Under the pieces are notes generated by a model. That model worked only from the letters and a program-made list of their open reading frames with translations, was not told the DNA's origin and made no database searches. Below, in pieces: positions 58,237 to 64,000 of a DNA stretch of 64,000 nt (positions are counted from its first letter, which is position 1; each line of letters begins with the position of its first letter). A program made the position numbers and the translations under genes. This DNA comes from DAOULT01 sp964646625 (GTDB lineage: Bacteria > Chloroflexota > Anaerolineae > CAZYHC01): NCBI GenBank assembly GCA_964646625.1, contig CAZYHC010000003.1, positions 62,001 through 126,000 on the forward strand, in the 5' to 3' direction.

Positions 58237-60216
58237 ATGTTTGTCAGACCTGACACTCGCCATGTCCCGATCCTATGGCGTCCCCTGGTGGAGGAAGGAT
58301 GCCTGATCACAGTTGCCCCTTATATGACAAAGTATAAGGGAGGAGTCTCGCCAAGAGACGCTATTGCTCTCAGTCTCGTAGCCAGTGCTTTATCTCGTTG
58401 TAGTAGTGGGAATATACAAGTGACCGTAAGTGAGAGTCTTCCACCAAAAGATAAAATAGAGCGAAATATTGTCTTCATCGCATCTCCAACGGTAAATGTC
58501 CCAACTGCGGAGGTAATAGAGCTACTCTGTAAAGATGACATACCCCCCACCCCCAGTCTCTTCATCTGGGCTGGATGCCTCTATGACGAATCTAGGGATA
58601 TACATAGGCTTCCTCCACGGGCAATACCTTCCTCCGAAGGGAAGTCTGGTGCTCAGGCAGTGAGATACGTGAAAGATGATATTGGGCTGATTACTTACAG
58701 CACTAGCCCTTATGACCGGAGTAAGATCGCTCTAATTGTACAGGGAGTCCATGGCTACGGAACATTGGCCGCCGCGATGGCATTTGCAAGCAAAAAAATG
58801 CAGGAGGACATAGAGGAAAAGCTAAAGAAGGAATTGGGTATCGAAATTGACGATGCTAATGAAACGCGTATTCCGCGTGATATGTTGATTGAAGTGCTTC
58901 TCCATACGAAAGTAGCTCACAGTCCTGGGGAATTGGGAAAGACGATTCGGTCCATCGAGAAACTGACACTCGAACTGGTTCGCGTGAATGGCAACCCGCA
59001 ACGGCAGTGGACACGAGAACCAATTTCATTTAGGTGGACTAGCAGATTTCCTCCTCCTCATACTGATGCCAGCCTACAAACAAGTCAACTTATATGGGCT
59101 AAAAAACATCCTGCTCCTTGTACCAGCCCACAAACAGGCCAACTTAGAGTCTATTTCGATCAGCCAACCCAAGACGAGCGTGTCCGTACCCTAGTCACTT
59201 TGCAGGCTAACATCTCACATATACAATATGTTACACTGCTTTTCTCAGAACGTGACTATGCCGAACATGGTAGACAAACCCGTACTGCATTATCAGACCC
59301 CAAGACATGGCAACAACCTATTAAGACAATAGGTGAAAAGTTAGGAGAAAGGCTAGCGCAGGTACACGCCATCGCCGCACAGGCTATGGGAGGCGGTGAT
59401 CGTCAGGAGCTATTCTGGAACTTTGCTGGCCCCGCGGGATATTTAAGAATTCCTTTCGAGTTTATAAGATGGTCTGGCAGCGATAAACCTTTATGTCTAC
59501 AGTATCCAGTTACGAGGTCCATATCCGGCCTTATTAGTAGTAATAAACCATTAAACCATGAGATTTTCGATACGCTGCATCTCGATGCGGGCAAAAAACT
59601 TCGCCTCCTTCTAATCGCTTCAAACCCAGAAGGCGATTTGGACGGGGTAAAAACCGAAATATCGGAAATCGAGGAAATCTTGGCGCCGTTTTCGCATATA
59701 CTGAAAGTGGATGCCTTGTATCCCGAACACACCACCCCTGCCAAAGTATCAAATGCTCTTGAGCGCGGTCAATACCACATGTTACATTTTGCCGGGCACA
59801 GCCATTGGGAGGAGGATGCACCTAACAGAAGCTACCTCCTGATAGGCATTCCAGGTAATCCCAAGGAGCTCTACATTGACAGGCTAAGCTCGCTGATTGA
59901 GCATAAAGAGGTACGCTTTTTCTACCTGAGTGCCTGCAAAGGAATATGTGCAGGATCTGACTATCTAATACTTAAGTATGATTTCCTCGGTCTGGCAGAT
60001 GCCCTTGTCGGGTCAGGCATACCCTCGGTGTTGGGATTTCGCAACGAAGTGGACGACAATTCCGCAAAAATAATAGCTAAGCAGTTCTATAGAGAGCTAT
60101 TTAAAATGCCCCAATTTAGCTTACCACGAGCTCTTTTTAGTGCACGGAAAGAAATGCAAGCGAAGGCACCTGACGATCCTTCATACCTAGCACCTATTCT
60201 CATCATGCAAGAATAG
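58237..60216 (+). CDS. CHAT-domain (caspase-like) protease
   Basis: The C-terminal ~200 residues of this 659-residue protein are a CHAT peptidase with the catalytic pair His521 (MLHFAGHSHWEE) and Cys567 (FFYLSACKGIC). It ends with SVLGFRNEVDDNSAKIIAKQFYREL. The N-terminal ~400 residues are unrecognised and may be a sensor. A strong ribosome site (AAAAGGAGGTG) precedes the ATG, 32 bp after glmM. The gene is AT-rich relative to both mutase genes around it. It is followed 24 bp later by an IMPase-like gene. CHAT proteases act in conflict and cell-death systems. Confidence 0.85.
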   Translation: MFVRPDTRHVPILWRPLVEEGCLITVAPYMTKYKGGVSPRDAIALSLVASALSRCSSGNIQVTVSESLPPKDKIERNIVFIASPTVNVPTAEVIELLCKDDIPPTPSLFIWAGCLYDESRDIHRLPPRAIPSSEGKSGAQAVRYVKDDIGLITYSTSPYDRSKIALIVQGVHGYGTLAAAMAFASKKMQEDIEEKLKKELGIEIDDANETRIPRDMLIEVLLHTKVAHSPGELGKTIRSIEKLTLELVRVNGNPQRQWTREPISFRWTSRFPPPHTDASLQTSQLIWAKKHPAPCTSPQTGQLRVYFDQPTQDERVRTLVTLQANISHIQYVTLLFSERDYAEHGRQTRTALSDPKTWQQPIKTIGEKLGERLAQVHAIAAQAMGGGDRQELFWNFAGPAGYLRIPFEFIRWSGSDKPLCLQYPVTRSISGLISSNKPLNHEIFDTLHLDAGKKLRLLLIASNPEGDLDGVKTEISEIEEILAPFSHILKVDALYPEHTTPAKVSNALERGQYHMLHFAGHSHWEEDAPNRSYLLIGIPGNPKELYIDRLSSLIEHKEVRFFYLSACKGICAGSDYLILKYDFLGLADALVGSGIPSVLGFRNEVDDNSAKIIAKQFYRELFKMPQFSLPRALFSARKEMQAKAPDDPSYLAPILIMQE

Positions 60217-60240
60217 TTTATATACAAGGGATGAGCAGAA

Positions 60241-61263
60241 ATGGAAAGAACAAAAGAGTCACTGGAGCAAGAACTAACTATCCATAGACAGAATCTCTAC
60301 GTCTTAGAAGAACAAAAGGCCCGTTATGGCCTCCATGTTCCTCTCCACATTCTACATGGTATTGAATATGAGAGGGAGGCCATTGAGCGTATAAACGGCC
60401 TTTTGAGAACACACGGCTACGCGGAGGAGGAAGACGAGGTCCTGCGGACGGCCATCGAATTGGCTATGGTCGGAGGTCGTATGAGTCTTGATCATTCTAG
60501 AGCAATAGTGGCTATTAAAGATAAGCAGATAACAACTGAGGCGGATATTGCTATTAACAAAGAAATAAAGCAAGGCATTATAGATACGTTTGGAGACGAT
60601 CATACCATAATATCAGAAGAAGATATCGAACATAAAAAGCACAATCCCCAAGAATGGCTTGAAATGGCCCAAGCAAAGGGATTTACCTGGGTTATCGATC
60701 CGCTGGATGGTACAATTAACTATTATTACGATGTGCCGCTATTGTGCACGGCTATAGGTATATTAAAAGACCGGAAACCATATATAGGTGTAGTATACGA
60801 TCCGATCAAATGTGAACTTTACTATGCTCGAGAGGGAGAGCCAGCTTTTATAGAATATGTGGATCTGGGAGTGAAGCAGACAATGCATCCCGCGGCGGAG
60901 ACAAAATTGGCAGAAGCGGTGGTTATGACCCACCTGACAACCAACAGGCAGGAGAGGGAAAAAATGACCTCCTGCTTGCTCGACGCCATAGCCAATGAGG
61001 TCAGGCACATCAGAATGCTGGGCAGCGGACAACTGGCCTTAACCTACGTGGCCCACGGGAGATTTCACGTTTTTATGAACAATTACACCTATCCCTGGGA
61101 TCAGGTAGCCGGGGTGGTCATCGTCCGCTGCGCGGGAGGCACGGTCACCGATTTCAACGGAGGACCCTGGACGCTGGGCTCGACGAGCATTATCGCCTGC
61201 AACAACGAAGCCATACATGACAGGCTGTTGGCCCTCGTCACCAAATTCTATCCCAGAAATTAA
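60241..61263 (+). CDS. Inositol-monophosphatase-family protein with coiled-coil N-terminus
   Basis: Residues 75-340 form an IMPase fold: TEADIAINKEI, the acidic pair in IISEEDIEH, Asp153 in WVIDPLDGTINYYYDVP and the late metal ligand in YPWDQVAGVVIVRCAGG. All key acidic residues look intact. The first ~60 residues (LEQELTIHRQNLYVLEEQKARYGLHVPLHI) form a helical module that recurs, from memory, at the N-terminus of Chloroflexota and cyanobacterial conflict proteins. The gene follows the CHAT gene and may be an effector or substrate. Composition is mosaic: AT-rich at about 60481-60880 and GC-rich after that. Confidence 0.8.
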   Translation: MERTKESLEQELTIHRQNLYVLEEQKARYGLHVPLHILHGIEYEREAIERINGLLRTHGYAEEEDEVLRTAIELAMVGGRMSLDHSRAIVAIKDKQITTEADIAINKEIKQGIIDTFGDDHTIISEEDIEHKKHNPQEWLEMAQAKGFTWVIDPLDGTINYYYDVPLLCTAIGILKDRKPYIGVVYDPIKCELYYAREGEPAFIEYVDLGVKQTMHPAAETKLAEAVVMTHLTTNRQEREKMTSCLLDAIANEVRHIRMLGSGQLALTYVAHGRFHVFMNNYTYPWDQVAGVVIVRCAGGTVTDFNGGPWTLGSTSIIACNNEAIHDRLLALVTKFYPRN

Positions 61264-61289
61264 GCAAAAGCGAAAGGAGACCTTTCAAA

Positions 61290-63452
61290 ATGACCCAAGT
61301 GGTTAAAGGGGAAAGTCAATTAATCAGTTATCGTATCGTAGCGGTAGAAGAGGGTGCCTTCTCCTTCGACGGCGAAGGCCCTGGCGTATCCGATATCATC
61401 ATCACCGACAATGCCGCCAGATACGGTTCTGTCCCCCTTATCCCCTTGCAACCAGAACAAGAGCCGGGCCTGGATACTCTCCAGGTTCAGATCATGGCTC
61501 TGGACAGTAGCCGGGATTACTTTTTCAACCACTATCGCATCAGAGGGGAAATCCCTGGTCTGAGCGATAAAGATTACACCGTAACGGTACGAGCCTATAC
61601 CCCGCCCCCGCCGGGAGAAGACGAGGAACAGGTGGACGTGTTGGAAGAAGTGCCCATCAAGGAAGGGGTGTTCGTGCCTATGGCCGCCAACTTCTTCACC
61701 TTTCAGGCCGGTAAGGACGCCGAACTCTTGGATTTCGAAATTCGCCGCGGGGCGACCCCGGTAGCCAGAACGCCCCGCCTGGCCCTGCCCGGCTACAAGC
61801 TGGAACTGGCCCGCAAAGCCCTGCCCGCCGGGGTCAAGGGACTGGAGTACAGGGAACAGGAATGGACCGAGATCAAGGCCACCGGCCCGGCCCTGTTCGG
61901 CACTTCCGGGGTCAGGGGCAAGATCGGCTACGTGATGACCGCCGAAACGGTCAAGGCTACCAGCCAGGCTATGGTCGAGCACGCGCAAAAAGAAGGCGTC
62001 CGTGGCCCCATGATCGTGGGGGGCGATACCCGTTTCCTGTCCGAGGATTACGCCCAAACCGCGGCCGAGGTCTTTGCCGGGAACGCCGAGGTCTTCACCG
62101 AAGAGGGGCAGCCCGCGGTCATCTTCATGGATACCGACGGCAAGCCTTTCACGCCCACGCCGCTGATGACCTTCGCCATCCGCAAATTCAAGGCGGCTGG
62201 CGGGGTGACCATGACCGCCAGTCACAACTTCTCCGAAGACAACGGCTACAAGTCGTTGCGTGGGGTGTACGGCGGGCTCGCTCCCCAGGAAGTCACCGAC
62301 GCCTTGCAGGAGAGAGCCAACGCTTTCCTCAAATACAATCCCACCGTTCGCGTCATGCCCTTCGAAAAAGGGGTGGAGAGGGGCCTGATCGAGAAAAGAG
62401 ACCTGCGCACGGCCTATTTTGAAGAACACCTGATGAAGTGGGTCGATTTCGATATCATCAGACAGTCGCAGCCGGTGGTGGCCGTCGATTTCCTGTACGG
62501 CACGGCCATCGGCTTCCTGGATAAAGCCCTGGAGCTGGCCGGGTGCCGCATCGCGCAGCGTTTCCACGACTGGCTCGACCGTGACTTCGGGGGCCGTAGA
62601 CCGGACTGCGAGGACCCGAACAACATCATGGACATGATCAACTTCGTGGCCGCCGAGCCCGAAGTGGACGTGGGCCTGAGCGTCGATTCCGACAGCGACC
62701 GCTTTGGGGTGGTGGGCAAGAAGGGTCTGATCAATGCCAATCATATTATAGCTATGCTTTTCTACTATTTCCATAAAGTAAAGGGCGAGAAGGGCAAGGT
62801 CTGCCGCACCATCGTCACCACCCACCTGCTGGACGTAATGGCTCACAAGTGGGGCGTCGAACTGGTGGAGGTGCCCAGGATAGGCTTCAAGTGGATCGGC
62901 GATCTGATGAACGACGAGGGGGAATACTTCATCCTGGCGGGCGAGGAGAGCAGCGGCCTGAGCCGGGGCGATTTCCCTGAGAAGGATGGCATCCTGGCCG
63001 ACCTCTTGGTACTGGAGATGATGTGCAAAATAGGGCAGTTGGAAATGGCCGCCGGCAAACGGAAGCGCCCGGTCAAACCCATCGACGAGATTCTGGCCGA
63101 GTTGCAGGCCGAGTTTGGGCCCTGGCATTACCACCGCCTGGACCTCTATGGCATCAGGCGCAAACAAAAGATCATGGACTTCTTCAGGAAAGAATATCAG
63201 CCCCAAGAAGGCCCCGACCTGACCATCGCCGGCCTGAAGGTGCAGGCCACCACCGCTACCGATGGGGTCAAGTATTTCCTCGAACCCCACGACCCGCCGC
63301 AGGGTATCTTTGCGGGGGCCACCACCCACGTCAGGGAGTCGGGCAACGAACCCGTCATCAGGATTTACACCCAACACCGCACCGACCGGGCGAAATTGGA
63401 ACAGATCGAGCAGGCCATCGCCGGATTGATCCGCGAGATCGACGCCGAGTAG
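61290..63452 (+). CDS. Long phosphohexomutase-like protein with N-terminal extension
   Basis: This 720-residue protein has ~190 N-terminal residues of beta-rich, unrecognised sequence, followed by a PMM/PGM superfamily region from about residue 195. Motifs are FGTSGVRGKIG, the phosphoserine loop MTASHNFSEDNGYK (Phe replaces the usual Pro), the metal loop SVDSDSDRFGVVG (DSDSDR instead of DGDGDR) and the sugar loop LAGEESSG. Catalysis is probably retained because Ser, Asp and Glu are present. The substrate is unknown. It follows the IMPase-like gene by 26 bp and has a good AAAGGAG site. Confidence 0.8.
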   Translation: MTQVVKGESQLISYRIVAVEEGAFSFDGEGPGVSDIIITDNAARYGSVPLIPLQPEQEPGLDTLQVQIMALDSSRDYFFNHYRIRGEIPGLSDKDYTVTVRAYTPPPPGEDEEQVDVLEEVPIKEGVFVPMAANFFTFQAGKDAELLDFEIRRGATPVARTPRLALPGYKLELARKALPAGVKGLEYREQEWTEIKATGPALFGTSGVRGKIGYVMTAETVKATSQAMVEHAQKEGVRGPMIVGGDTRFLSEDYAQTAAEVFAGNAEVFTEEGQPAVIFMDTDGKPFTPTPLMTFAIRKFKAAGGVTMTASHNFSEDNGYKSLRGVYGGLAPQEVTDALQERANAFLKYNPTVRVMPFEKGVERGLIEKRDLRTAYFEEHLMKWVDFDIIRQSQPVVAVDFLYGTAIGFLDKALELAGCRIAQRFHDWLDRDFGGRRPDCEDPNNIMDMINFVAAEPEVDVGLSVDSDSDRFGVVGKKGLINANHIIAMLFYYFHKVKGEKGKVCRTIVTTHLLDVMAHKWGVELVEVPRIGFKWIGDLMNDEGEYFILAGEESSGLSRGDFPEKDGILADLLVLEMMCKIGQLEMAAGKRKRPVKPIDEILAELQAEFGPWHYHRLDLYGIRRKQKIMDFFRKEYQPQEGPDLTIAGLKVQATTATDGVKYFLEPHDPPQGIFAGATTHVRESGNEPVIRIYTQHRTDRAKLEQIEQAIAGLIREIDAE

Positions 63453-63525
63453 CCAGGTTTCAGGCCAGATGGGCTCTAAACCCAGCAGAAAGCGAAGCCA
63501 CGCAAAGTGCTGCCGCTCCGTTCGC

Positions 63526-64000
63526 TCAAGAGCGCCTTGCAAACTTTTTTAACTCTCGGTTGATCTCATCCAGATCGAACGCTTCCGGATCGAAATCGCC
63601 TCCCACCCATTCCAGCATGTCTTCGTGTTCCGGGTGGTCGGGGCTCTGAATTGCCTCCAGAAAATAGGCATAGCCCCAGATTCCGCCGCAATCCTCGGGC
63701 GGGCAGGCGCGTCTGCCGGTAAGACAGAGGGGGTAATGTTGCCCTGCTTCCAGCGGCAGAATCTTTTCGATCAGAATATTATGCTCCCAGCTATCGCCAA
63801 AATCGTACTCATAGACAAACTTGGTCTTCACCCCAGAAACTACTTGATGCAACTGCACGGGGGCTTCGTCTTCCATTTCGAAGCCATAGTCTGGGTGGGG
63901 TTCCCCAAAATATGTTCCTCCAATGGTAAACTGGTGGAGATGGTAATTCTCCCACCCCATGACCACTTGCAGAATGTGGTGAAGTTCGTAGAGACTGGTG
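63526..64000 (-). CDS. pRiA4b ORF-3-family protein, 5'-partial
   Basis: The frame is open through the window edge. The sequence upstream of the internal ATG (SLYELHHILQVVMGWENYHLHQF) continues the family pattern, so the real start lies beyond 64000. The core reads VYEYDFGDSWEHNILIEKILP and GRRACPPEDCGGIWGYAYFLEAI, the hallmark of pRiA4b ORF-3-like proteins (PF07929). Their function is unknown and they often occur near mobile elements. Confidence 0.88.
   Translation of the reverse strand, partial: TSLYELHHILQVVMGWENYHLHQFTIGGTYFGEPHPDYGFEMEDEAPVQLHQVVSGVKTKFVYEYDFGDSWEHNILIEKILPLEAGQHYPLCLTGRRACPPEDCGGIWGYAYFLEAIQSPDHPEHEDMLEWVGGDFDPEAFDLDEINRELKKFARRS

Noticed and set aside
56798..58237. Long minus-strand frame opposite glmM
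   Set aside because: The product has no domain pattern, and glmM motifs on the plus strand are intact.
61320..63542. A 740-codon minus-strand frame opposite the long phosphohexomutase
   Set aside because: It is a shadow of a GC-rich gene. The plus strand carries recognisable enzyme motifs throughout.

Overview
The window is a 64-kb piece of a moderately GC-rich bacterial chromosome. No rRNA, tRNA or CRISPR array was seen. Thr/Pro-rich secreted and membrane proteins, a GH57 glucanotransferase, fused MFS/spermidine-synthase and DUF3160 proteins, paired PPK2 genes and many small toxin-antitoxin genes together suggest a Chloroflexota-type organism (Anaerolineae-like). This is an inference from gene content, not a marker-based assignment. 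The genome almost certainly decodes UGA as selenocysteine: a formate dehydrogenase has in-frame TGA at the classical Sec site followed by a SECIS-like hairpin, and a thioredoxin-like lipoprotein has TGA in place of the first Cys of its CxxC motif.

Layout. 1-6.1 kb: HerA-like ATPase, Mre11/SbcD-like nuclease and Rad50/YhaN-like ATPase. 6.1-9.2 kb: an unknown gene, a gene scrap and an orphan phage-tail-like gene. 9.2-11.5 kb: two membrane proteins. 11.6-15 kb: the candidate selenolipoprotein, peptide deformylase, arsR-arsM and a Mth938-like protein. 15-21.1 kb: a polyphosphate/nucleotide kinase locus with two thymidylate-kinase-like proteins facing a four-gene operon (CYTH-HTH-HD-CHAD, two PPK2, and a 27-residue lysine-rich peptide). 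21.3-23 kb: crotonase and HAD phosphatase. 23-27.1 kb: an island of small TA-type genes, several broken, including an XRE-ImmA module flanked by a perfect 173-bp inverted repeat. 27.1-33.4 kb: YqeC-MocA fusion, clamp-like protein, GNAT, two-component proteins, KaiC-like ATPase and CooC. 33.5-43.1 kb: a minus-strand cell-envelope block (giant subtilase, Thr/Pro-rich membrane proteins, PpiC foldase). 43.4-50.5 kb: a membrane protein, an AT-rich HEPN plus AAA-ATPase pair, GH57 and a DUF4160-DUF2442 pair. 50.5-56.7 kb: selenocysteine formate dehydrogenase, HicBA, secreted proteins and DUF3160. 56.8-64 kb: GlmM, an AT-rich CHAT protease and inositol-monophosphatase-like pair, a long phosphohexomutase and a partial pRiA4b-ORF3 protein.

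Themes. Selenium use runs through the selenolipoprotein, the formate dehydrogenase and YqeC. Polyphosphate chemistry is concentrated at 15-21 kb, where three neighbouring products carry poly-lysine sequence. Candidate conflict systems are the HerA/Mre11/Rad50 set, HEPN-AAA, CHAT-IMPase and at least six TA-type modules. A dispersed palindromic repeat occurs four times, once in frame inside the GH57 gene and once supplying the stop codon of a DUF2442 gene.
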